Assembly: GCA_964630595.1 (NCBI GenBank)
Contig: CAZVVT010000002.1
Span: 62,001 to 126,000 of the forward strand
DNA from: CAZVVT01 sp964630595
Lineage (GTDB): Bacteria; Chlamydiota; Chlamydiia; Chlamydiales; VFKH01
Length of the DNA: 64,000 bases
Direction of reading: 5' to 3'
The notes beneath the pieces are model-generated. The model saw only the letters and a list, made by a program, of their open reading frames with translations, was not told where the DNA came from and searched no databases. Position numbers and translations under genes: made by a program. Of the stretch, positions 18,126-25,657 are shown piece after piece; positions within the stretch are counted from its first letter, which is position 1, and each line of letters opens with the position of its first letter.

Positions 18126-19744
18126 TGAAACAGCTCTTACAAACTCTCTTCCGCAAAAAATCTCTCGAAGAAAAACTAGCCGAAATTTGCAACGCAAAAA
18201 AATGTCTCTCCACGTTTAAAAAACTGGGCATCAGCCCCACCACTGCTGAGAAAAAAGACCTCTCTAAAATCGCCTGGGACCTCTATCCTCAATTCATTCG
18301 CTCTCGCTCGTCTTACACCGCGTCCTACGAACCATTTCTGCGAGATGGATACCGCCTGGGCACCATTGACGAAACGCTCAATACCAACTTCCTCAACGCT
18401 TTTGCCTCAGCAAAAGCCATTCCCTTTGACTGCGAAGATAGCGACCCTAACTACTCTTCTATACGACTAGGTGTCGAAGCGGAAGAAAAGCTAAACAAAA
18501 GCCACACCTATGTCATGTGGGAAGACCTCCAATTAGAAGCACTGAAGCCCATCTTGGCGGCACTCAAAGAACCCGTCTCGCAATGCCTAGGCTCCCCCTG
18601 GCGCGTAGCCACCATCCGCGCATGGAAAACCGGTGCTCAGTCTGAGATTTTTGGTCCCAGTGATTGGCATCTCGATGGTCTGCCCACAGCTTCTTTCAAA
18701 GTCATGTTCTATCCTCTGGGAGCCAGTAAAGAAAAAGGCAGCGTTGAACTGCAGCTTCCTCAGGGCAATCTGCTCGTTGAAGGAGGCCCTGGAACATGGA
18801 TGCTCTTTAAAAACTCCGAAGTCCTCCATCGCGGTGTTGCTCCTCAAAAAGGCGAGCGCATTGCGGTAGAAATCACCCTTCTACCCTCTCTTACCTGGGA
18901 TCTCACGCCCATTTCTGCCGGACACAATGCGCGTCATCCCGCCCTTCCCTGGCACCAACCCTACTCTTCACAGCACCCTCTCTACAAACGAGGCGAAGTA
19001 GTCGGCGTCAACATCGGCGGAGGACCTCACTGGAACTGCCCTGACTGGATCAACCTCGAGGAGTTCGCCACCCCCTCATTCCACCTCTTTCCCAACTGCC
19101 GCTTTCCCTTCGAAAATGCCTCCGTGCAAAACGTCTACACCTCGCACGCGATAGAGCACCTCAATACACCCACCGTCTATCGCATCCTCTCCGAATCGCA
19201 CCGCATTCTAGAAAAAGAAGGCAACCTCATCATCAAAATTCCCGACTTTGACAAAGCTCTCGATGCTTGGCGCAATCAAGACCCCAGCTTCTTCTCATCT
19301 GAATGGAATCTCGAAAGTGTCATCCCCTCATGGCAGACGAAACAAGTCCCTGACGACCTCGATCACCGAGCTGCTATGATCTTCTGCTCTTACTATAACG
19401 ATGGCTACGGCAACCCTTTTGCCCCCTCTCAACGTAAGTCCAAATCGGCCTACTTCGGTCCTGCCCCTCTTTCCACACCAGCCCTGCAAGAGCTCATCAA
19501 AGACCGCACTCCTTCACAAATTACCCAAGCTCTGCGCAAAGCCATCAACTTGGCCGAAAAAAACCCCCACTTCGTTCATCAAAATGCTTGGAGTCGCGAA
19601 GAGCTCCAAAACCTGCTCATCTCCTTCGGATTTACCATTGTCTCTTTTGATCCCAAGCTCATCACCGAGCAATTCAAAACGATTCCCGGCATCACCGAAA
19701 TGGAAAACATCAGCACCTTCTGTTGGGCAAAGAAAATCGGTTAA
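18122..19744 (+). CDS. Fe(II)/2-oxoglutarate-type oxygenase fused to a SAM methyltransferase
   Basis: A 540-residue two-domain protein. The N-terminal part (about 50-280) has the facial triad of a PhyH-like dioxygenase: WHLDG (H183, D185), LHRG (H236) and R246 for 2-oxoglutarate. The C-terminal part (about 293-540) is a class I methyltransferase, with VNIGGGPHW at 296-303, HAIEHL at 342-347 and HRILEKEGNLIIKIPD at 360-375. A second protein at 56431-58521 shares both domains in another order. The gene overlaps the MFS gene by 4 bases. Substrate unknown; a sugar or small metabolite is plausible. Confidence 0.75.
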   Translation: MMKQLLQTLFRKKSLEEKLAEICNAKKCLSTFKKLGISPTTAEKKDLSKIAWDLYPQFIRSRSSYTASYEPFLRDGYRLGTIDETLNTNFLNAFASAKAIPFDCEDSDPNYSSIRLGVEAEEKLNKSHTYVMWEDLQLEALKPILAALKEPVSQCLGSPWRVATIRAWKTGAQSEIFGPSDWHLDGLPTASFKVMFYPLGASKEKGSVELQLPQGNLLVEGGPGTWMLFKNSEVLHRGVAPQKGERIAVEITLLPSLTWDLTPISAGHNARHPALPWHQPYSSQHPLYKRGEVVGVNIGGGPHWNCPDWINLEEFATPSFHLFPNCRFPFENASVQNVYTSHAIEHLNTPTVYRILSESHRILEKEGNLIIKIPDFDKALDAWRNQDPSFFSSEWNLESVIPSWQTKQVPDDLDHRAAMIFCSYYNDGYGNPFAPSQRKSKSAYFGPAPLSTPALQELIKDRTPSQITQALRKAINLAEKNPHFVHQNAWSREELQNLLISFGFTIVSFDPKLITEQFKTIPGITEMENISTFCWAKKIG

Positions 19745-19764
19745 CGAATTTTCATTCGGTTGAT

Positions 19765-19798
19765 ACACTCTCCCGCCAAATTCACCACAGGAGAGTGT
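19765..19798 (+). promoter_or_regulatory. stem-loop covering the ribosome binding site of the next gene
   Basis: ACACTCTCC (19765-19773) and GGAGAGTGT (19790-19798) form a perfect 9-base stem with a 16-base loop. The right arm contains the Shine-Dalgarno GGAGAG of the gene starting at 19802. No T-run follows, so a terminator is unlikely. Folding would block translation start. Confidence 0.5.
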
Positions 19799-19801
19799 TA
19801 T

Positions 19802-20182
19802 ATGGCAGCAGCAGCAGGATCCACGGGTGCGGTTAAAACCTATCTTGCTGATATAGCAAGAATCAGCCGCTCAGAACCGGGAACACGCACCTTTCCTGCC
19901 CTCGCCGCAGCGGGTGCCCCATCCACGGAGCCCGCATCACTGCTTCTCTATTTAGAAAGAGCTCTCGACCTTCCCGACGCAAGACATACCCCCTCTTCTG
20001 TAGCCTGTACTTTGGTAGACCGCGTCAAGAAATTAGAGCGCGATCTCGCAACTGCCCTGACCGAGCTCGCCACTCTAAAACACGAACGAGCTCTGGCAAT
20101 CGCTCAAGCAGCCGCCGACCGCTTCCTTCCTCAAGAAACTCGGGGCCCCGATACCAGCGCATCCAGCACAGATCCTACATAA
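19802..20182 (+). CDS. small coiled-coil protein, unknown function
   Basis: A 126-residue protein that I do not recognise. The ATG at 19802 is preceded by AGGAGAG with a 6-base gap and is preferred over an in-frame ATG at 19760. The N-terminus is Ala/Gly/Ser-rich (MAAAAGSTGA). Residues of about 68-108 form a heptad-like helix (VDRVKKLERDLATALTELAT). The tail is polar and Ser/Thr/Pro-rich. The composition fits a type III secretion substrate, but this is inference. It converges with yggS after a 10-base gap. Confidence 0.6.
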   Translation: MAAAAGSTGAVKTYLADIARISRSEPGTRTFPALAAAGAPSTEPASLLLYLERALDLPDARHTPSSVACTLVDRVKKLERDLATALTELATLKHERALAIAQAAADRFLPQETRGPDTSASSTDPT

Positions 20183-20192
20183 CCAATGAAGT

Positions 20193-20801
20193 TCAAGCGC
20201 TAAACAGCCCTCTACCGATGCGCAAGATCGTCGCTCCTTCGTCGAGGGCGATTTCCCAGTCGTTGGTCATGCCCATAGAGAGTTGATCGAAGTGAGGGTT
20301 TGGTTTCCAGCGCTCAAGACAAGTCCGCAATGTCGCAAACGAAGTTCTCGGGTCTTCTTCCAAAGGACCAATGGTCATCAAGCCGCGGATGCGAAGGTTG
20401 GGTAGAGCAAATGCTTGCGGCAACAAGGGCTCCCATTCTTCGGGAGTAAGACCTTGCTTGGTGGCCTCACCAGAAGTGTTCACTTGAAGAAGGACCTCTT
20501 GGTGAGCCGTTCTCTCGGAGAGAGCCTTCAGCAGTTCCAGGTTGTGGACGGATTGGATCAGAGTGAAGCGGTTGAGAGCTTTGTTGATTTTGTTCGATTG
20601 AAGATGGCCAGTGAGGTGCCAGGCAATGTCTTTCGGCATCTCGTCCATTTTCGTAAGAGCTTGCTGGATGCGCGATTCGGCAAAGTGACGCAAACCTTGA
20701 TGGTAAAGCTCCATCATTTGCGACAGGTCAGCGAATTTGCTGACACCAACGATGAGAGCGCGACCTGCCACCTTCTCAAGTAAGCGTTGATATCTATACA
20801 C
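20193..20801 (-). CDS. yggS: YggS/PLPBP-family pyridoxal phosphate homeostasis protein
   Basis: A 202-residue alanine-racemase-fold protein that binds PLP. The PLP lysine is K22 in IVGVSKFAD. FAESRIQQALTK, WHLTGHLQSNK, QVNTSGEATKQG, LMTIGP and LSMGMTNDWEIALDEGATILRIGRGLF are the family blocks. It is about 25 residues shorter at the N-terminus than usual. The first codons lie inside a foldback element: the GTG at 20801 and a GAGG (20811-20808) six bases before it belong to the element's terminal repeat. An in-frame TTG at 20813 is an alternative start. Confidence 0.88.
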   Translation of the reverse strand: MYRYQRLLEKVAGRALIVGVSKFADLSQMMELYHQGLRHFAESRIQQALTKMDEMPKDIAWHLTGHLQSNKINKALNRFTLIQSVHNLELLKALSERTAHQEVLLQVNTSGEATKQGLTPEEWEPLLPQAFALPNLRIRGLMTIGPLEEDPRTSFATLRTCLERWKPNPHFDQLSMGMTNDWEIALDEGATILRIGRGLFSA

Positions 20802-20968
20802 AAACAACCTCAATAATTGGTTTCTGCCGGCGTCGGCAATCTCTGCATTTCAACCCGGCTCCATCGCTCAACTTATCCAAGTTGAGCTGCTTCGCCGCCA
20901 ACTGCGTTTGGCTGAAATGCAAAGCGCCTCCTTGGCATATTCCCAATTCTTGAAATTGTTTGTGTATA
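20795..20968. mobile_element. MITE-like foldback element, copy 1
   Basis: A 174-base element bounded by TATACACAAACAA and its inverse, TTGTTTGTGTATA. The terminal inverted repeats of about 26 bases (20795-20820 and 20943-20968) differ at few positions. A central perfect hairpin, GCTCAACTT/AAGTTGAGC (20866-20874 and 20879-20887), makes the whole element fold back. No transposase is encoded. The ends are compatible with a TA target duplication, as for IS630/Tc1-type transposases. The inverted orientation of the same element occurs at 35412-35586. It joins the end of hemL to the start of yggS. Confidence 0.85.
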
Positions 20969-22156
20969 TTCAAGAAGCACCTCCCTCGTAGTGTCGATCT
21001 GCTCATTGGTCATCGCGTCGGAGACAAACCACGCTTCAAGATGGTAAGGGGGCGCATAGATGCCTCGGGTGTACAAATGTTGGAAGAGTTTGGGAAAGTG
21101 CTCAAAAGAGGGCAGATCGGCATCGGTTTCTATTTTAGTCGCACCGAGAAAGAGTGTGAACATCGAGCCCACACGCTGGATGCATCCATTTTTTCCTTTG
21201 AGTGCTTCGATGAGCGGATCGGTGAGCCGCTTTGTCTTCGCTTCAAGTCGGTTGTAGAGGTCATCGTCGATCAGCTCGAGATTCTTCAGCCCCGCCGCCA
21301 TCGCGACTGGATTGCCAGAGAGCGTTCCCGCTTGGTAGACAGGTCCGAGAGGAGCGAGCATCTCCATAATCTCTTTGCGCCCACCAAAGCACGCAGCGGG
21401 AAAACCGCCGCCGACGATTTTGCCCAGACAGGTCAGATCGGGGCGGATATTGTAGAGCGCCTGCGCGCCCCCCTTCGCCACACGAAAGCCGGTGATCACC
21501 TCATCGAAAATCAGCAGCGCTCCCGCTTGCGCAGTGACCTGCCGCAGCCACTGCAGGTACCCCTCTTGCGGAGGCACAACGCCCATGTTGCCCGCCACCG
21601 GCTCGACAATCACCGCTGCAACGTCGCTCCAATCCATCTCGACTTGGACGTTGAAGGGCAAACAGATCGTATGCTGCACAAACTCCTGCGGCACACCGGC
21701 CGAACTACTCATGTTCATCCCCGAACCGGCGCGCACAAGGAAGTGGTCGGCGTGGCCGTGGTAGTGGCCGATGAACTTGACGATCTTTTTGCGCCCCGTG
21801 AAGCCGCGCGCCACACGCACCGCCGACATCGTTGCCTCTGTCCCTGAGGAGACAAAGCGCATCAGCTCCATCGACGGGAAGGCCTTTTGGACCGCTTGCG
21901 CCAACAACTTTTCGCGCTCGCACGTGATGCCAAACGAACTGCCCTCTGCTACCGCCTCCTGCGCCGCGGCCACCACCTGCGGATGGGCATGGCCGTGCAG
22001 CAGCGCCCCCCAAGAGCCGCAAAAGTCGATGTAGGACTTGCCCTCGCTATCCCAAACCAGAGCGCCCTGCCCGCGGCGCGCAATCATCGGCTTAACCCCC
22101 AGCCCTTTAAAGGCGCGAACGGGGGAATTCACTCCGGCAGGCAGCAACGTTTCCAT
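20873..22156 (-). CDS. hemL: glutamate-1-semialdehyde 2,1-aminomutase
   Basis: A GSA aminomutase of the C5 heme pathway, 427 residues from the ATG at 22156 (METLLPAGVNSPVRAF). Upstream in-frame ATGs at 22198 and 22246 are possible; the one at 22198 gives a more usual N-terminal length. Motifs include CGSWGALLHGHAHP, FVSSGTEATMSAVRVAR, GHYHGHAD, IFDEVITGFRVAKGG and LGKIVGGGFPAACFGG with the PLP lysine. The last 31 residues, after TTREVLLE, are encoded by the foldback element and end at a stop in its central hairpin, so the C-terminus is not native. It diverges from mlaE. Confidence 0.94.
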   Translation of the reverse strand: METLLPAGVNSPVRAFKGLGVKPMIARRGQGALVWDSEGKSYIDFCGSWGALLHGHAHPQVVAAAQEAVAEGSSFGITCEREKLLAQAVQKAFPSMELMRFVSSGTEATMSAVRVARGFTGRKKIVKFIGHYHGHADHFLVRAGSGMNMSSSAGVPQEFVQHTICLPFNVQVEMDWSDVAAVIVEPVAGNMGVVPPQEGYLQWLRQVTAQAGALLIFDEVITGFRVAKGGAQALYNIRPDLTCLGKIVGGGFPAACFGGRKEIMEMLAPLGPVYQAGTLSGNPVAMAAGLKNLELIDDDLYNRLEAKTKRLTDPLIEALKGKNGCIQRVGSMFTLFLGATKIETDADLPSFEHFPKLFQHLYTRGIYAPPYHLEAWFVSDAMTNEQIDTTREVLLEYTQTISRIGNMPRRRFAFQPNAVGGEAAQLG

Positions 22157-22196
22157 CACTTGGAAAGTATATCCTACTGCTCTATTCTGGCGCCGC

Positions 22197-22991
22197 ATGA
22201 ACGGTTTTACGAAGACCATTTCTTCCGTAGGCGATGGGTTGTCCAATTTGGGCGCCTATATGCTCATGACCATTCGCGCTTTCATCATCTTTTTCACCCA
22301 CCCACCCCACTGGTGGCTGATCCGCGACCAGATCTATAACATCGGCCTGCTCTCCATGCCCGTTGTGGCCATCACCGGTTTCTCCACCGGCATGGTGCTC
22401 GCCGCTCAATCCTTCTTCCAGCTGGCCGATAAGGGGCTCGAGGGAACCACGGGCGTGCTGGTCGGCAAAGCAATGATGACGGAGCTGGGACCCGTACTCA
22501 CCGCCTTCATGGTCACCGGCCGCGTCGGCTCCGCCATGTGCGCCGAAATCGGCACCATGCTCGTTACCGAACAGATCTCCGCCATGCGCTCGATGGCCAT
22601 CGACCCCATCCGCTACCTCGTGACTCCCCGACTTGTCGCCTCAACCATCATGATGCCCTTCCTCCACCTCTTCGGCACACTGACGGGCATCTTGGGCGGC
22701 TACCTGGTCGCCTGCTACTTCTTCGGCATGCCCCCCATCTCCTACTTTGGCGGCATGCAGATCTTCGTCACCAAGTTTGACTTCGGCAGCGGCTTCGCCA
22801 AAGCCTATGTCTTCGGAATCTTCATCGCCTCCATCTGCTGCTTCAAAGGCATGCGCACCAAAGGGGGCGCCCTCGGCGTGGGCAATGCCACCACCAATGC
22901 CGTGGTGATCTGCTATAGTTGCATCTTGATCTTCAATTTCTTGATGACATTGGCTCTCAACATGGTTCGTATTTGGATTTACAAATCATGA
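22197..22991 (+). CDS. mlaE: MlaE-family lipid ABC transporter permease
   Basis: A 264-residue permease of the MlaE/YrbE family, part of an MCE-type complex that moves phospholipids between membranes. I chose the ATG at 22197 (MNGFTKTISSVG) because homologues begin here; no clear ribosome binding site precedes it. Family blocks are TGFSTGMVLAAQS, ELGPVLTAFMVTGRVGSAMCAEIGTM, EQISAMRSMAIDP and CFKGMRTKGGALGVG. The stop overlaps the mlaF start (ATGA). Confidence 0.93.
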   Translation: MNGFTKTISSVGDGLSNLGAYMLMTIRAFIIFFTHPPHWWLIRDQIYNIGLLSMPVVAITGFSTGMVLAAQSFFQLADKGLEGTTGVLVGKAMMTELGPVLTAFMVTGRVGSAMCAEIGTMLVTEQISAMRSMAIDPIRYLVTPRLVASTIMMPFLHLFGTLTGILGGYLVACYFFGMPPISYFGGMQIFVTKFDFGSGFAKAYVFGIFIASICCFKGMRTKGGALGVGNATTNAVVICYSCILIFNFLMTLALNMVRIWIYKS

Positions 22992-23740
22992 AAGAGATCA
23001 TCGTTGCAAAAGATTTGTGGAAATCCTACGGGAAAACGCCGGTTTTGGAAGGGCTCGACCTCACCGTGTACGAGGGCGAAACATTGGTGATCCTGGGGCG
23101 ATCGGGAGTGGGCAAAAGCGTATTGCTGCGCCAAATCATCGGCCTGGAAAAACCCGACCGCGGCAGCGTCACTGTCAACGGCCGAAACATTTCCCAATTG
23201 AGCGGAAAAGAGCTTTATGAATCGCTGCACAGCATGGGCATGCTCTTTCAAGGCGGCGCTCTCTTCGATTCCATGACCGTCAGTGAGAATGTCTCCTTTT
23301 TTCTCCATGAACATGATCATTTGACAGAAGAAGAGATCGACAAGCGGGTGAAAGAGGCGCTGCACATGGTCGGGCTGGATGGAGTAGATGACGTCATGCC
23401 CTCCGATCTTTCCGGCGGAATGAAGAAACGCGCTGCTTTAGCTCGACTGATTGTCTATCGCCCCCCTATTCTTCTATATGATGAACCTACAACCGGTCTT
23501 GATCCCATCACCGCTATGCAGATCAATAACTTGATCAAAAAAACGCAGAAAGAGCTGAACGCCACCTCGATTGTCGTCACGCATGACCTGCGCTCGGCCA
23601 TTACCGTGGGCGACCGCCTGGCCATGCACGATTCGGGCAAGATCGCCTTTGTCGCCGATAAATCCAGTTTTCTTAAAAGCGATAATCCATTAATTAAGAA
23701 CTTCTTACAAGACGCGACCGTACGCGAAGGGGAGCTGTAA
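22988..23740 (+). CDS. mlaF: MlaF-family lipid ABC transporter ATPase
   Basis: A 250-residue ABC ATPase. Walker A is GRSGVGKS (37-44), the signature is LSGGM (141-145), Walker B is ILLYDEP with E166 as catalytic glutamate, and the switch His is in VVTHD. The start at 22988 overlaps the mlaE stop and begins the conserved strand MKEIIVAKDLWKSYG. It energises the MlaE permease. No MlaB or MlaC partner is encoded nearby. Confidence 0.95.
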   Translation: MKEIIVAKDLWKSYGKTPVLEGLDLTVYEGETLVILGRSGVGKSVLLRQIIGLEKPDRGSVTVNGRNISQLSGKELYESLHSMGMLFQGGALFDSMTVSENVSFFLHEHDHLTEEEIDKRVKEALHMVGLDGVDDVMPSDLSGGMKKRAALARLIVYRPPILLYDEPTTGLDPITAMQINNLIKKTQKELNATSIVVTHDLRSAITVGDRLAMHDSGKIAFVADKSSFLKSDNPLIKNFLQDATVREGEL

Positions 23741-23745
23741 GCTGT

Positions 23746-25062
23746 ATGCCGGAACGGGCAAAGACCATTTTGATCGGTACCTTCATCATCATCGCTTCTC
23801 TCGCGATCCTAGGCACCCTTCTATTCCTGCGCCCCACCGTCGGAGATGGGAAAAAGAAGCTCTTCGTCTGTTTTACCAGCATTGAAAAGCTGCAGATCGG
23901 CACACGCGTTACCTTCGCCGGTAAACCGGTGGGAGAAGTCATTGCCATTAAGGAGATCTACGACGCCCGCAGTCAGCCCACAGGCCGCTACGGACACATC
24001 TGCTTTTACGAACTCGAACTGGCCATCGACTCTCACACAACAGTCTACGACACGGATGAGATCACCGTGCATACCACCGGCTTAATGGGCGAGCGCACCA
24101 TCGCCATCGTACCCAAGGCCGTACCAAAGGGAACCCCCTCTTATCCCGTCACCGACCAAGTCCTTTACGGCAAGTCGGGCGACCCCGTTGAGGAGGTCCT
24201 CAACCAGATCATCCAGATCGGCACCAAGGCCAGCGCAGCCATCGACCTGGTACAGTCCATCCTGGTGGAAAACCGTGAACCCCTCGCCACTGCCGTCCGC
24301 AACGTAGGCGATGCCTTCGGCTCCGTTAAAACGACCTTTGATGACGCCAATACCACCCACTTGGTCACCAACGTCTCCAGCACCTTTGCCAACTTCTCCG
24401 ATATCTCTGCCGAATGGAAGGCCAAGGGCATGGGCGCTACTGTGCCCGAAATCTCGCAAAACCTCGCCGATATTACAACCGCTTTAAATGATGAGCCTGT
24501 AATTAAAGAGACATTACAAGGATTACACGCCTTTGCTACAGCTTTAGGTAATAAAACAGCTGATGTAGAGGCAATATTAGATAATGTCACTCATATTACT
24601 GATAATGCCGCCCGTTTTTCTGATTCCCTCAACCCCAGCGGCACAATTGGGCGCCTCTTTAGCGATGATACGGTCTACCTACAGTTTGTTCAGGTCATGT
24701 CTAAAGCCAACTTACTGATGGATGATGTGAATAACTACGGGGTTCTCTTTCACCTAGACAAGTGCTGGCAGCGTGAGAGAGCTCGCCGCATGAACCTACT
24801 CTATAAACTAGCCAATGCCCGCGACTTCTCCTGCTACTTTGAACAGGAAATGGGCCAAATTAACGTAAGTCTTTCACGCTTAAACCGCGCGCTAGGAAAA
24901 GTGCAATCGATTCCATGCGCCAAGCAGCTTGTGCGTGACAAAGAATTCACATGCTCCTATACGGACCTTATGAGCCGTATTCAGGATATTGAGGAGAGCC
25001 TTGAAGCCTGGAGGGTACAGCTCGGAGAGAACTGCCAACCTTCTAGGAGTTGTTGTAAATGA
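23746..25062 (+). CDS. mlaD: MlaD-like MCE-domain lipid transport protein
   Basis: A 438-residue protein with one N-terminal membrane anchor (about 8-30: ILIGTFIIIASLAILGTLLF). An MCE domain follows at about 36-125, with GTRVTFAGKPVGEV and the TGLMGERTIAI strand. A long helical and coiled region extends to the C-terminus. It is the periplasmic substrate-binding ring component of the Mla-type transporter and much longer than E. coli MlaD (183 residues). It lies 5 bases after mlaF and overlaps yqgE by 4 bases. Confidence 0.9.
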   Translation: MPERAKTILIGTFIIIASLAILGTLLFLRPTVGDGKKKLFVCFTSIEKLQIGTRVTFAGKPVGEVIAIKEIYDARSQPTGRYGHICFYELELAIDSHTTVYDTDEITVHTTGLMGERTIAIVPKAVPKGTPSYPVTDQVLYGKSGDPVEEVLNQIIQIGTKASAAIDLVQSILVENREPLATAVRNVGDAFGSVKTTFDDANTTHLVTNVSSTFANFSDISAEWKAKGMGATVPEISQNLADITTALNDEPVIKETLQGLHAFATALGNKTADVEAILDNVTHITDNAARFSDSLNPSGTIGRLFSDDTVYLQFVQVMSKANLLMDDVNNYGVLFHLDKCWQRERARRMNLLYKLANARDFSCYFEQEMGQINVSLSRLNRALGKVQSIPCAKQLVRDKEFTCSYTDLMSRIQDIEESLEAWRVQLGENCQPSRSCCK

Positions 25063-25613
25063 CGGAAATCCGCCGTGGAACTTTCTTGATCGCCTCGCCA
25101 GAGATCGATTCCGGCATCTTCCATCGCGCCGTGATTCTGATCTGTGAAAATACAAACTCGGGCTCTTTTGGGCTTATTTTAAATAAGCGGCTCGACTTAA
25201 ATCTCCCTGAAGAACTACTCGGCTTAAAGGAATTGGCCAACACCAAGGTGGCTCTGCTTGCCGGCGGCCCTGTCCAAACCAATCAAATGATGCTCCTGCA
25301 CAGCAGCGACTCGATCCCCGACCAAACCCTGTCCCTGCTGGACGGCGTCTTTCTCGGTGGCGACCTCCCCTTCCTCCAAAGCGCCGTTTCCGACCCCGAA
25401 GGCCCCTCTCTGCGCCTCTGCTTTGGCTACACCGGCTGGAGCCCCGGCCAACTCCGCCAAGAGCTCAACGATGGTGCCTGGATCATCGCCCCCGGCCGTC
25501 CCGCCCACGTCTTCGACACCCCTCACGACCACCTCTGGTCGCAATCTTTGCGCGAACTGGGCGGCAAGTTCGCCACCATCTCGCAAATCCCCGAAGATCT
25601 ATCTCTGAACTAG
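25059..25613 (+). CDS. yqgE: YqgE/AlgH family protein (DUF179)
   Basis: A 184-residue protein of the YqgE/AlgH family. Diagnostic motifs are GTFLIASPEIDSGIFHRAVILICEN, GSFGLILNKRL, LLAGGPVQTNQMMLLH and LCFGYTGWSPGQLRQELNDGAW. The biochemical role of the family is not settled. Its start overlaps the mlaD stop, so it belongs to the mlaEFD transcript. Confidence 0.93.
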   Translation: MTEIRRGTFLIASPEIDSGIFHRAVILICENTNSGSFGLILNKRLDLNLPEELLGLKELANTKVALLAGGPVQTNQMMLLHSSDSIPDQTLSLLDGVFLGGDLPFLQSAVSDPEGPSLRLCFGYTGWSPGQLRQELNDGAWIIAPGRPAHVFDTPHDHLWSQSLRELGGKFATISQIPEDLSLN

Positions 25614-25657
25614 TTAAAAACCTGAGTCTTTTTTGGTATATGGTTTAAGTTTAAGCT

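Noticed and set aside
20193..20801. yggS as a pseudogene broken by the foldback element
   Set aside because: All core motifs including the PLP lysine and the C-terminal IGRG are in one frame, and the element itself offers a start and Shine-Dalgarno. It looks functional although shortened.
20960..21847. A 295-codon open frame opposite hemL
   Set aside because: It reads hemL backwards; the His/Arg-rich product has no motif and the hemL protein is strongly conserved.
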